Below, piece after piece: positions 27,538 to 40,570 of a DNA stretch of 64,000 nt; position 1 is the stretch's first letter; every line of letters starts with the position of its first letter. Source of the DNA: Campylorhamphus procurvoides (taxonomy: Eukaryota; Chordata; Aves; Passeriformes; Dendrocolaptidae); assembly GCA_013396655.1 (NCBI GenBank), contig WBMV01005060.1, forward strand, positions 186,001-250,000. The letters run 5' to 3'. The notes beneath the pieces were generated by a model that saw only the letters and a list, made by a program, of their open reading frames with translations, was not told where the DNA came from and did not search any database. The position numbers and the translations under genes are program-made.

Positions 27538-28482
27538 ACAACTAAAAATCCCTGCTCTTCAGCACTGTCACAGTCATGTTGCTTCTGGATTCAGAGGTAG
27601 ACAAGTCTAGTCAGAAGGTCCCTATCTTATAGCTCATTGTAACATGCAGACACAGTTTCTACATCAGTCAAATAATCAGCACCAAGTTCTGGCAACACCT
27701 GTAGATCCCATGCTGTCTCCAAGGCAGCAACCAAAACCAATCTGACTTAATTTATGAGGAGGGACTTGAAATAGTTTAAGATGGTCTGACTGTAAGCCCA
27801 TATTGAATAGAACACTTTAAGCAGGAAGATTAACTTGGATCAATACCAATTTTCATGGAGCAATTTTCACTTCCTGTCATGTTGGTTAAATGCTGTTTTT
27901 TTCAGGAGAGAAAAGAGCACAGAAGTCTTGCACTCCTTTAATTAATTTAACTTTCACGCTGACTTCTTTAGAACTTCTCAACAGACCTGATCCCAAAACA
28001 CAAGGAAGTCATTAAAACTGATGCTGTTGCCCCAAAAGGCTTACAACCAGCACCATATTTACTCAGAAGAATTAGTATCAAACTACTGTACTCCTCTCCT
28101 GAGCCGCAAAGTATTGCAGAAAGAGCCACTACATAAACAAAAGAGCCAAACCCTGCTGAAGCAAATGTGCAAGGACTTATGGGCTCAGTTAAATTATCAT
28201 GTATTTCCAATGAATCTTCACTCTAAATGAGGCTATGACATTTACTTAATGTGTTACCTGTCAGTTCCCCACTTCTAAAGGAGGAATAGTACTTTCTCAA
28301 GGATATCTTACTGAAAATTAATGTTTTCCAGGCACTTTAAAAATTAAAATAGATATATATGTTTGCCAAGCTATCCAGCTGGATTGTGGGCACACTGATT
28401 GCGAGCATTTTGGTTGCTGTGGACTGTGCATATATTCTCAGTTTCATTTTTGTTTCATTGGTTGCTTAATAAAATGTGTGGC

Positions 28483-28506
28483 CATAGATTACCAATGTAA
28501 TCTATG
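28483..28506. repeat. Perfect short inverted repeat (10-bp stem, 4-nt loop)
   Basis: CATAGATTAC and GTAATCTATG flank a CAAT loop. The arms are exact complements and the pairing does not extend outward. It is too short for a microRNA precursor and no function is implied. Confidence 0.8.
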
Positions 28507-29141
28507 AGATATATATATTTGCATAGGAAAAATATGTTACTTTTATTTCAAGCCCAGAAGGTGGCTGCTTACAGGAAAGAGAAGATTCTAGGAATATAAA
28601 CATGGGTTCCTTATTTTTCCCCCCTTTTTCTCTTTTTACCCTAAGCCTTGCAGAGAGAAGCCAGTTTGCAAGCTTATACACTGCAGCCTAAAGGGGCTCA
28701 TTCAGTACAGCTGTGGATCTGATAAACAGATGATCTAGCTCTGAGTACAGACTGCTGGTATTACTGTTGGATGGACATGATACCAACTTGCCTAAACACA
28801 TGCCAAACTTCTTTCTGTTGAATGGCTACAGATGCCACTCTTGTACAGAAAGTACATTTCAGAATTGAATGCACTCCAGCTGTGGGATTTCATGAGACAG
28901 CACAGCTGCAGCAGCAATGTTTTTGTAACATATGTGCAACTTGTAAGGAGGTAAACAGGGTCTGATATGACAACAGGACATGCACCCAGCCCATAGCTGT
29001 AGCCCCATCTTTCTAGTTCACATAGAAGCTGCTCTGCATCCTGTTTGCTTGTCATCTCTAGTTTTCAAACCACTGTGCAAAGGATATTGGGAAAAGTATG
29101 AGGAGCTTAAAATGCTATCATCCAAATGAAAGTGTACATAC

Positions 29142-29289
29142 ATGGTACTACAGCCTGTGAACGGTTCCTCTGGATATTTTCTTCCTGCTGTGCAATGGTG
29201 GCGTCATTGGGCTCAGCCTGATAAGCACACAGAGCTTCCCACTCTTTCTCCAGACGATTCTTGTTTTTCAGGTGATCTTCCATGTAGGA
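29142..29289 (-). CDS. PTPRN2: PTPRN2 exon: start of phosphatase-like domain
   Basis: This 148-nt exon encodes 49 codons plus one base (phase 0 to phase 1). It begins [20 protein letters not shown], the N-terminal helices of the PTPRN2 phosphatase-like domain, followed by CAYQAEPN and a faster-evolving linker ending in RNRSQAVVP. The acceptor reads TTTAATTCCAG. Of several GT dinucleotides near the 3' end I chose GTATGT at 29141-29136. It is the best consensus, and it leaves a T that joins the AT opening the next exon to form the Tyr codon of the conserved YDHSR motif. The linker after the Asn of AEPN differs from the mammalian sequence as I remember it, as expected for that loop. Skipping this exon alone would break the frame. 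Confidence 0.95.
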
Positions 29290-32200
29290 CTGGAATTAAA
29301 AGAATACTGCATTAAGCATTTACTTAGCTAGGCTCAAAGCTAAGCTAAAAGGATGTTTCTCAAGATGGAAAGCATGGGAATCCTGAGCTACAGAGAGAAG
29401 AAAATACTCAGTTTTATGGCTTATTTACTTAAGAGAGTTTGTCAAGCTTATTTGTGCTACACAAAATGAGAATGCTAAAATGTACCAGTGATAACAGAGA
29501 GGAAATGAGTGAAACATCCAGTTACTGAGCTTCAGGAGAAAACTATTCCTTCTTCAGTACCTAGAAAACATAAGCCCCACCATGTCTTTCTTCAGGCAAT
29601 GGAAAAGAAACAAAACTCCATTGACAGAAATTACTACAAACAACTCCCATCAAACCATAACCTTTTAAAACCAAAGTTCAAGCACATATGCAAGTCACAA
29701 CAACAACAACAGAGCTGTCAAAGAGAATTTAAAAATCACCAGGCAGAAGTGTCATGGCTCAAGCACTAGGTCATGAGAAACTCATTCTGCAGATGGACTG
29801 GCCAGAGTGCCTTGAACTAAGGTCCTGTTAATTAATACTAATACGTGTTGTTCAAAATTGTACACTGCATTCAGTTAACAGTGTTAGGAGAAGCATCATC
29901 AAAGAAAACTGTCTGTCTGTGGCAGGAGTGATGGCTCATCAAAGCATCTTGGTGCAAGTCTTAAGTTTTTGCAGATCTCCCAAGGCTAGAGCTTCAGTCC
30001 AGCAGCGGATCAGGAATTCAGTTCCAAAGATTTGTGAAAAGTGAACTGAAACCCTATTCCTCATCCTGTGGACCTGAAAATCGCCCAGGAAGGTGAGGTG
30101 AAGAGAGCAGAAAGGAGAAAGGGTGGGGAAAAACAGAAATCTTCACCTCACTTTAACATGAAAATTAAGAAAGTGATCACCTGGCCCTCTAAACCTACTT
30201 ATACAGCCACGTTACCTTGCACAGTTTGGAATCTTCTTCTACAGCAAGCAAGAGAACCATCTCACATTGCACCCAGTTCATATTTGTAAATTAAACTCTA
30301 TACTACTTTTGAAAGGTAGGCTCACATTAACATCCTTAAACAGATTTGAGAAGGGACAGACTGTTTAGGAGACAGGCTCAGGGTCTGGACAAGGGCTGAG
30401 GGGTTGAGGGCAGAGCTGTGCATGCTTCTGACCCAAATATTGGTCACTGTGGTTCCTGCTGAGGCCCTCAATGATACAGCCCAATCTGCAGAAAAACCTG
30501 CTGGAAAGGATTCACTGTAAAGTATAAAAAGCAGTTTAATTGCTTAGAAAACCTTTCCCATAGACAATCTCTGTTATGTCAAATTGTTCCTCCCAAAAGT
30601 GCTTTAAAGAGGAAGGCTCTCATGCCCTCTCAACAGGTTTAACAGAAGGTACGGAAAGCTTAAAGCTTGTTCCTCTGCTAAATGTGAGCTCTGCAAAGAT
30701 GTTGTGCCACTGTGCTTCCCACCTGGTCAGCAAGGCAGGATACTGCTCTCTCTTGCAGCCTGAACAGTTCTTTGATTACAAAAGAGCCCCTGACACACAG
30801 CTTTGTTTTGTGCAGAGTGTGTCGGGGGCCTGAGCCTTTGCACAAGACTTGTAAATCAAGCCTGGTACTGAAAAGCAATTCAAGAAGTGATGCTTCCAGA
30901 AGGGATATCCTTAAGGACACAGAAAGATATTGCATTAGAAGAAAGGTTTCTAAAGGAGGTAAAAAATAGTGATGGCCTAGATACAATCAAAACACCTACT
31001 GTGTGATTGCTTCTTTTCTATAATGAAGGAAAAAGCATTACAGTGGGCAGAGCTGTGACCTGACAAAGGGGGAGCAGGGAGACCTGCATGGCCCTGTGGT
31101 GCCTTAAGGTTGTGGGTCAGTTGATATGTTACCAGCCTTAACTTGCAAGTTAACAGGAGGAAACCATCCTCTGATAATTTGCTTCTCCTTGCCAAAAGGT
31201 TGTTGCTACTGGGGAAAAGATCCTGTTCTTTTCTCCTAGTAAATCTATGCATTGATATATATACTGAACATCATAAACAAACAAACAAAAAGAATAAAGG
31301 AAAAAAGGATAATCCCTCCTGAGCAGAGACTTGCTGGTATACAAGAATTTTTATGAGACAAAAGGAAAAAAAAATAGCAAAATCTTACAATACCACAGAG
31401 CCAAGACTCTTGGCTTCAGAGCAGCTCTTTAGCATCCAGCATAGATCAGGCAGTCAAGGACCAGCCCATAGCATCTTCCCATTTTAGACCACAGTTTTAT
31501 AATCTGATTCATTTTGACATGCCCATCACCAACGTCCCATAGACTTTAGGGACATTTTATGCAGATATACAGATCTGCCAACACTAAATCTCTCCAAAAT
31601 ACTGCAAGATCCACGAAGCTTTAAGAAAAGAGCCATGAATAGTTGATTCCTAAGGCAGGGCTGTATGTAGCAAGGAGCTTCCTATTGACTCCAACTTGTC
31701 TTTTTGATAATTTCAAGGATTGTATTTTAAAAAGAAATTTTATTTTTCTTTTAAAATCATCAAATGTGACACAGTTAAGGTAATTTGACTGCTTTTAGTG
31801 CACATGAACTTTTAAATAACCCATCTCTCTTTAAAAGATTTTTGCTTTTACCTTCATTTCTCAGATAGTTCTGAATGTAAAGAGAAATTAATCTTCAAAT
31901 GAAAACACACTGAAATCTTTATTTTAACCAGACAACCATTTTTTGTGTAGTTTGAATATCTACATCAAATGGATCAGATTCATGGGACACTTCTTGACAA
32001 ACCTTGTAAAGGTGTTTGACTTTTTAAACAGACCCATGGAAGGCTCTGCACAATATGAAAATCTGCTTTACACATATTTTTAAAAGCTAGTGAGGAAGAA
32101 GCTTGCTTTAAAACATTCAGGAGCCAGACAATTCCCTCAGAGTTAAGCAATCTTTCATTTACAGTCCTTCAGAGCCCCTACGCTCATCCCCATTTTGCTA

Positions 32201-33114
32201 AACAGAAGCTTAGTGATTTTTGAAACACTCTCTTGGGAGTGCTGGATGTACATTAAATTGAGTGGAACTTCTGATATTTTAGAGATTGTATGTCTACTCA
32301 AATCCACTCCTTAATTAGGATGTTTTGATGAGACATTCTGCAGTGTTTGCCTGGTACAAAAGAAATTCATTACCAACATGTCAAACACGCACATGATTGT
32401 CCTTGTCCCAGAGCAGCAGGTAAAATAAATAGAGGTTGTCACCACAGTTATTGTAATGCTCCTCAAGCCTGCTGAAAAAGTAGAGAACTACTCATCCCAA
32501 TATGTCCACATCAAGGCAAGTCCGGTAATCTCAAGTATATTATTTAAACAAACACTGTCTGCTTGGACAGTTTTAATGCACCTGAAATTTCATTAAGTCT
32601 TAATTTTTCCTTCCACAAGGTCTCACCTGCAAGGACAATTGGTAGCTCAGTTCATACTTTTTCTTGTATAGACAGATATTCTTGCTACCAAACATCCTAT
32701 AGATGATGTATCAATACTACGTGGAGAGATTGGATGTGTTGTAAAGTCTATTATTATTGTATGAGACAAGCCTGTTGTAAGGCAAAACATGAGCTTTCAG
32801 CCAAAGGATGAAAAGCTGTCCCAGGGACAATGGATCTTTGGCCAAGAGAGACAGTGCCAATGGCAAATACGAAGACAGATTCCATGTGCCTGAACACAGA
32901 CACAAAAACAGAGCACAGAGACCTGGCCTGGCTTTGGTAGAACCTCCTGTGTGCTTGGTTGATGTTGTAATGTGGTGTCAAACCACTTTGTTTTTCTTTA
33001 TTTTCTTCTTTATTCTTTTCTTTTTCAAGGAGGGGCATCCGATGTGTGCTCTGTGACTAAATGAGGTTAAAAGTATAACCATTAAGTTATAATTGTCTGG
33101 TCAAACTGTAAATC

Positions 33115-33682
33115 ATAGAATCACAGAATCATTTAGGCTGGAAAAGTCTCTAAGATGATCGAGTCTAACTCTTAACCCAACACTGCCAAGTCCACCACTA
33201 AACCATGTCTCTAAGTACCACATGTACACAGACATCTTTTAAATACCTCCTGGCATGGTGACCCCACCACTGCCCTGGGCAGCCTGCTCCAGTGCTTGAC
33301 AACCCTTCCAGTGAGGAAATTTTCCCTATTATCACAGAATCACAGAATATGCCGAGTTGGAAGGGACCCACAAGGATCATTGACTCCAGCTCCTGGCCCT
33401 GCACAGGATCATCCCCAAGAGTCACACCGAGAGCACTGTCCAAACCCTTCTTGAACTCTGTCACTTGGTGCTCTGACCACTTCCCTGGAAAGCCTGTTCC
33501 AGTGCCCAGTGGTCCTCTGAGGGAAGAACCTTTTCCTGATATCCAACCTAAACTTCCCCTGACACAGCATCAAGCCATTCCCTTGGGTCCTGTCATGGGT
33601 CACCACAGAGATGAGATCCCCTGGACAATTTGAGGCCATTTCCTCTTGTCCTACCGCTTGTTACTTGGGAGAAGAGACCAAA
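33115..33682 (-). mobile_element. CR1 LINE fragment (outer copy, split by a second CR1)
   Basis: Reading the minus strand, a CR1 3' region occupies 33682-33623 and continues at 33334-33115, ending in the typical tail (plus strand ATAGAATCACAGAATCATTT). The first block includes the CR1 segment whose plus strand reads TTTGAGGCCATTTCCTCTTG. The two blocks are separated by the inner CR1. About 20-25 nt of the usual CR1 sequence appear to be missing at the junction. The element is 5'-truncated and in the same orientation as PTPRN2. Confidence 0.9.
33333..33622 (-). mobile_element. CR1 LINE fragment inserted in the outer CR1
   Basis: A second CR1 3' end starts with the tail ATCACAGAATCACAGAAT (plus strand). 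It proceeds through GAGTTGGAAGGGACCCACAA, the tract CACTTCCCTGGAAAGCCTGT, and GATATCCAACCTAAACTTCC. Its sequence differs from the outer copy, so it belongs to another CR1 subfamily. It interrupts the outer copy and must have inserted later. No clear target-site duplication is visible, which is usual for CR1. Exact ends are uncertain by a few bases. Confidence 0.88.
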
Positions 33683-36600
33683 TACCTTCTTCAGAGACAG
33701 TGTGGTTTGTATCTGTCAAGATATTAACTTTAAAAGATGCCTATTTTATGTTCAGTTATTACAATTATTTCTGGCAATATAGTTCCAATGTAGTACTTGA
33801 TTAGACACCCTTTTCATGACTGAGGATGTCTCTTTCAATGAAAAGATGTGCAGCTCTTAAACTGACAGATTTTGACAACTCTAATTGAATTTCAAATGTC
33901 AGTTGAAGACGTGGATGCAAAATTGTCTTAATCCTTGTGAATGGTGACCACCACTCAAATCCACAGCATTCACCTGACAGTGTGGGAGCCACTGCTGCTG
34001 CTTTTTCCAGAGGTGCAGAGGACCAGGCAGTGCTGTGGTGCTTAACGGGGTTCCTCGGGGGGAATTTGGAGAAGAGAGAACTTGCTTTAGCTATTATACA
34101 GCAAACTGCACTAAAAGACCATACTTTAAAAATTTGTTTTGTATTCTTTTCAATTGACTTAAGTAATGGCTTTCTTTGGCCTTTGTTCTTTGCTAACTCG
34201 TAGGTTGCATCATTCTATCCCAGGACACTCCAGCATTCTTGCTATTCCACTTAAACTTGTGGGTCTTCTTCAGTGCATATTGCATTGACTATGTATAAGA
34301 GATACTTTTCTGCATAAATCCAATCTACTTTCAATACTGCACATGGTTTGTTTTTTTTTTCTTCCTTTTTCTGGCTTCATACCTTATTATTACTGGCTCC
34401 ACAGGAAATTTTTCTGTTTCCATTCACATACAGTGCTATACAATTTGGAGACAGAAGAAGCCTATCTGATTACCTGTTTCCAGGCCTTCAAATAATGTCG
34501 TTTCTTGTACTAAGAAACTTTCTAACATTTGGCTGCCCTGTATCTAAAGCAGAAGCCTAAACCACAGTTCACTGGTACTTCTTGGGACTCTAACTGTTCT
34601 GAACTGTAAACTGCATTCCTGGAAATATTAAAATATTTTCAATAACGAACACTAGTCCTCATCTGAGATGGCTTTTTCCGAGGGATGTCAACAATACTGC
34701 TTTTTCTGTTGCAAACTTCATTTTCACCCACCCAGTTATTTTAACTTCTGTCTGCTTGCTGAGAATATTGCTGTTCTGTATAAATTTTACTTGTATGTAT
34801 TTTAGTGTCTTTATAGATCATGGATTGATGGATCTATGCAAATTATAGACATCTCTTCTTATGACTTTTCTCCAAGGATAATGTATTTGTTGTATGCGTT
34901 TTCAGGTCTAATGTTTTCAAACTTTTGAATTATTCCTCTGTTATTGCTTCTGTGCAGAACTTTAGACTGTGATATCACTTGTAAAACCCATTGTCACTTC
35001 CATTCCCTTCCACATCATTATGCAAAAAGTTAAATATAACTGGAGTTAACAACAATTCCTGTACTCTACCAGATACTCCCATACATAGCCTTTGATCATT
35101 ACTTTTTGTGTATCACCCTTTAGCCCCACTTCAATCCACATAATTGTCCTCTAAAAAATGGACAATTATTTTTCAATTAAGTATTCATGAGACAGTTTCA
35201 AGGCTATATTAAAATCAGTATGTATTACATCTCTTGTTTTCACTTCATCTACTGGTTTTGTAGTTTTAGTTAAATAAAAAGCAATCAAGTTTGTCCAGGC
35301 AAGATTTATTCCTTATAAAATTATGCGTATTCTTACTCATTGTTCAGCTATCCAATGGAAAGGATGAAGGAGATTAGCAAATGCACAAAGGAAAGACTCC
35401 AGCCTTCCCCATCCTCTTAAATGATACCCTTACACTTATCTTCCTTTTATACCCTTGAAAAATCTCTTGCTAGATAATCAGCAATTCCTTTTTTAATATA
35501 TGCTCCACTATTTTCTAGGGCTGTAGTTTGGACTCAGGGAACAGCAATAGAAAGGTTCATTTCTTTTCTCCTCTTTCCTTCTCCCTACTCGTCTTTTATA
35601 AAATTATTATTTTATTCTCCTATTTTGGTGCACCCACACTTGTCCAGATCTGATCAAATAAAGTTCCCTGAGATCAGTGTCACTATTAGAACTCCGAGCC
35701 AGGTTCAGATCATGCAGGGCACCACGATGTTGTTTCATACTTTTTAAGCATTTCTCATCTCCCAGCACTGTTTCATAGTCATACTGAAGTTACTCTGGAC
35801 TTGTGTTTGCAGAAGGTCAGTGTCTCTCTCTGAGCTGCTGTGATGTTCTTGCAGAGGCCAAAGGCTGGGAGCTCATCACATGTGTTTCCATGAGGAATGC
35901 TTTCAGTGGTGCTGAAACATGGAAGAAGAGCTGAACTACACTCATGCTTTCCTACCTTTCTCCCTAACAAAGAAGACCTCAGATAAACAGAGGATAAACT
36001 ATCTCCTCTGATTTCAGTCCTTTGACCAAATGTTAAGAAAATCAGTTTTCTCCAATGGTTTGTTGTACTACTGAAGTGCCATGGTTGTTTCTGCTGCTCT
36101 GATCCAAGCAACTCACAATAATTCCAAGCCTATAGCTGTTAGTAAGACCAGCTCCACCTCTGAAGCATCTCCCCCCAGTTGGTGTTAGAAGCACTAGCTT
36201 TAGTCCTAACATGGCAAATCAAGTTTTCAATATCAACTGAGGACAAATGTGACTTTATTGGGCTAGTTCTATTGATCTTCTACAGACATATAAAATTATT
36301 GTCAGTATCTCACAGAACTCATACCTGGAAGAAATCTCGGTAAATTAACATCTGGCTATAAAGTCTCACATACTTTCAGTCCTGGGGAGTGTTCTGCATT
36401 CACTACTTTACTGCAACCAAGATTTCATCATCTCATTGACTGAAGGCTCCTTTCTCTTTTCTAACTTGTCCTGTGCCATCCCAGCTCTCCTGTTTACAGT
36501 ACCTACTGATGAAAAAATCTAGGAAATAAAAACTTGGGAATTTGCATATTCTCTTTGTAAAAATACACACAGAAATTATTTTTCCTCCCTTGTGTTTGTA

Positions 36601-39600
36601 GCCATATTACTACCACGCTGTTTTGATTTAATTCTTCTCGTATTTCTCAGTACCTGATTACACCACTGAAAAGAATAGTTTTGAAGCCTTTTCAGTTATG
36701 TACTGGAAAGTACTATGGAGCTCTATGTTTGGCATAAAACATTACTAATATCATACATACTATTGTAGGTGATGAAGGAAAACTGAAAAAAAACCCACCA
36801 AAACAGAGAGAGGGAATTCACTGACAAAGAAACTATTCAGCATGGTCGAGCATAATATCCCTAGATTGCTTCAAATTGGTTGTATTACTTGGAAATAAAT
36901 TAACTTCCATGATGATATCAGTCAACAATAAAAAATGACATTCCATAGTTTCAGTTTCATATTTTTAGACATATAGCTTATTGCAAACAACTAAGCATGC
37001 ACACAGAGAGCAGTTGTGCTTTAAGCATGCCATCTAAAATACTGTCCTTGGGTTGCTACAGAAGTGTCATCTTTGCATGAGCAGTGCAAGGCTTTATCTA
37101 CCAGACTTTTGCACGAATGGCTGTCATTCACAAGTACATTAGATGGCAACCTATGTTCTGTTTACCTAAATTAATATACCCTTGATGTAGCGTATATCAC
37201 CATCTCTCCCTCTCTTAATGCTCTGATAATAGAGTTTTGTAACTTGTAAAAGGATTACTTCAATCCAATCAGCAGGTGCTGGGATCAGTGTGTGTCACAC
37301 AAACACTTGCTAATCCCTTTTCTTACAGCTCCCAGCTGCCAAAGGTGCTCAATGAAATCCCAGTGAAATGGCTGGATACAACCTGGTGTGGACTGAGGCA
37401 GATTTTCTTCTCTGGAGGAAATCTTGGGGAATACATGTAATGCTTTTGCATCCATTGCTTCAATCTTTGCAATTTTTTGCTTCAGTGGGAATGATGGAGG
37501 CAGGCATGCTTTTGAAAGGAAATGTAGCTAAGAAATTAAACATTAAATAATAGAATGTTTAATTATGAAATATTTACTCTACCTGGACTTCTAAATATAG
37601 CAGAAGATAAAGAAATTCACTGTACAAAGAATCCCTCCTCAAGGATCATCAGCTACTTAATGGTGTCTTCTAGGTCTTAAAATACAACCACCTCCAACTC
37701 CTCCTCCTTACCCCCCTTCTTGAAATCTAAATTATGCCTATGAAGTTTCACCTCTGCAATTACTTTGCTTTAAATAAACCTCAACAAAAAAGAGATGATT
37801 ACCATAAAAGGAATATAATTTGTTCCCTTATTATATTTTATAGCTCCTTCTGTCCAACTGTCTGAAAGTACTTGCATTACTTCTGCAGGGGAGGCGAGTA
37901 TCATTGCTGCTTCACAGATGGGAAATGAAAGGATAGGAACATCAAAATGAATTTCCCTGGGTCACAAAATATGCTACTAAAACACTCATTTTCCAGGAAT
38001 ATTCTGGACTGCTGTTTTTTCCCTATCCCATGGTCATGTTTATAGACATGGCAGAAGGTTAGGCTACTTTAATGAATTCATATCTGATAACATTTTTGAA
38101 ATTGGAGTAAACCAAATGGCCTGTGATGGAATTAGAAGAGGTTTCAGTTTGGGGGTTTTGTTTAGAAGGAAGGTTTTATTTAGGGTTTAAGTGGCTGGTG
38201 AGTAGAGGAATTTAATGTATGCACATGTTGAATTTGTTTATATAAAGATGTGTCAAACTAAACAAAAAAGATTTAAAAGCTGAATTATCTGGAATCAGTT
38301 TCTAAACTATCTGTACTTCTTATAGTAGATCTCACAATAAAAATCTGAAATAATAAATAGCTTTCAAATAAAGGAAGAATATTACTTCAAAAAATGGAGA
38401 GCTGAACCTCTTAGCCAAATACTGCTATTTCACAGCATGGGATATGTTGTGACATTTCTTAAAAGTAAAAATAAATCCAAAACAAAAAAACCCCAATCCA
38501 AACGTCCCCATTAAAGACAGCTCTGCAGTATAGGAACTGGTGCCAAGGAGAGTGTCAGCTGAATTCGTCAACTGAGACATTTTGGGAAGCGCTTCTGGTA
38601 GCTTTGCTAAAATGTAAAAGCACAAGATATGCAGTTGAATAAGACCCAGCAGGAAAACTGCACAAAAATGTAAAAATCAAGATCATTGACTCTAAATGAT
38701 AAATATTGACACCCAATTCCTTTCTCTCAGGAAACACATTAAATCTAGTTTTCAGATGATCCTCTCTTCTGACTTCATTTTTTTACTAATGTTTTGAACA
38801 TCATACCACAATCCAAGACATATTTGTGATTCATTTATATGCCTGTTGTATGTCTCTAAGTCTGAAATGAAAATTTTAAAAATATATTACTACACACTAA
38901 TTACCTATTGAAAACACAAAATTAAACTCCCTGGCTTCTTCCTCTCCCAGCCTTGCTAACTCAATTAAGCATCTAAATTTGGGTTCCCTGTTGGATACTG
39001 TATATTCAAATTTAGATTTTAATGAATTAAAGTCTGTGGGTTTTTTCAAAGCACTTGCATAGTCTTCATTTACTATATATATATAAATTACCAAGAGATA
39101 AACACAGAATTCTGAAAATGTCATGTTTAAAAATAATCTTCTCTTCAAGCGTGGTCAAGTTCTTCAGAGATAATGAGACCAGTAAAACCCAGGCAACCAT
39201 GACCAAGTACATCCAAGTGATACAGCACATGATGTGATTTATAGATAGTCTAGCAAATTATGCCTCCACTAGACACTGGCCATCTTGAGGGGAGACAGGA
39301 AAACATTATTTTTACAAACATAATATCCCTGCTAGAGCTAAGGGATAATCAGTAATACTCTTACTACTACTCTTGAACTTGTGAATAAAAGTGAAAAGGT
39401 GCTTCTCCAGGAACAAAAAAATGACTCATAAATGAAAATCCCTCTGCTTTTCAGAGTTGTTTTTTTCTCTTTTGGGAATGGGGGCGTGGAGGGTGGGTAT
39501 CAAATTGATAGAGTTTGTACACAAACACACACAGAGGTTTGTGGAAAATTGAGAACATGTAATACTGGATAATCAGCCTTTTCCTTAGAAAATTCCTGTA

Positions 39601-39841
39601 ACAGTTAGAGACAGAAAACTTCAGACTCCACAAACATCTTCAATCCTTGTACTCAGGACCATTTTGGAACCATGTCCCCTGCTGAGGAAGTTCCATGTTT
39701 GCACACCGCAAACCACAGAGAAGAAATCCAATTAGTGTAACTGGGAGTTACGTGGATGCAGGGCAAACTCCGTGCAATAGTTAAAGAGTTTGACTTAAAA
39801 GACAGCCCAGAAAGCAGGTTGGAAAAAAATATTTGTTTTTT

Positions 39842-39902
39842 TAATGGTTGGACTTGATATTGGAGGTCTCTTCCAACCTAAATGATTGTATGATTCTATG
39901 AC
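39842..39902 (+). mobile_element. CR1 LINE tail remnant (about 60 bp)
   Basis: The sequence ATGGTTGGACTTGATATTGG, then TCTTCCAACCTAAATGATTG and TATGATTCTATGA, is the extreme 3' end of CR1 with its octamer tail. It lies in the plus orientation and is severely 5'-truncated. Confidence 0.9.
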
Positions 39903-40379
39903 AGCAAGCCATGAAGAAACTTTTTTTCATAGGAGCACTTTCAGGATTTAATGGAGATGACTGTGGGAGAAGACATGCCTGACTTCTACCCTTCCACGTC
40001 GCACTCACAGCCCTGTTGAACTAACACACAGTAGCAGAATAAGCAATGCTGGCCATGAGAAAGATGCAGCTGGCAACTACCCAGCTCCCAAATCCAGAGG
40101 AAGTGTCCCATTTTTTTAGGTAACCTTTTATCTGTGCACCATGGGATTTTCAACTGATGTTGGCCTAGCTCAGTGATTCTCAAATTCTCGAATATTTTTC
40201 TCATGAAAGCATTCAAAAGGGATTGTGAAGTGATGGTAGAAAAGCTTTAGAAATGCATAAGCTGAAGACATCCTGCCTACTCCTGGGACTTTTGGGTTTC
40301 CATGGAAGCCAGTAAAGGATAACACTTTAAAGAAGTTTGAGGAACACTGGTCTAATCCACAGATGAAAATATTTGAAGT

Positions 40380-40570
40380 GACAGAGGGCAAAATAAGAAC
40401 AAGGAAAAAAACAATGTGAAAGAGGACAGAAAAAGAAGCCAAGAACAGACTACAGAGGTCAACAAAGAAGTGAAATGATGAAAGAAGACACTACACTGCA
40501 AAGGAAGAAAAGTCAGAAAAACAAAACCCAGAACACAGCAAATTAAGAAGATGCCATGGGAAGAAGCAAA
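40380..40570. repeat. A/G-rich low-complexity stretch
   Basis: About 190 bp with strong A and G enrichment on the plus strand but no regular repeat unit. In PTPRN2 pre-mRNA this is pyrimidine-rich. Nothing else is visible here. Confidence 0.6.

Larger units (their letters stand above)
21388..29141 (-). other. PTPRN2: PTPRN2 intron, 7.8 kb, phase 1
   Basis: GTATGT at 29141 and TTTGCAG at 21388 bound the intron. It contains one CR1 3' fragment (27140-27537) and a perfect short hairpin (28483-28506). The rest shows nothing recognisable. Open frames at 22907-23317 and 24447-24800 (plus) look non-coding. Confidence 0.88.

Noticed and set aside
33198..33639. Overlapping ORFs of 76-113 codons on both strands
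   Set aside because: They lie inside the nested CR1 3' ends, in part antisense to the elements, and do not encode the CR1 reverse transcriptase.
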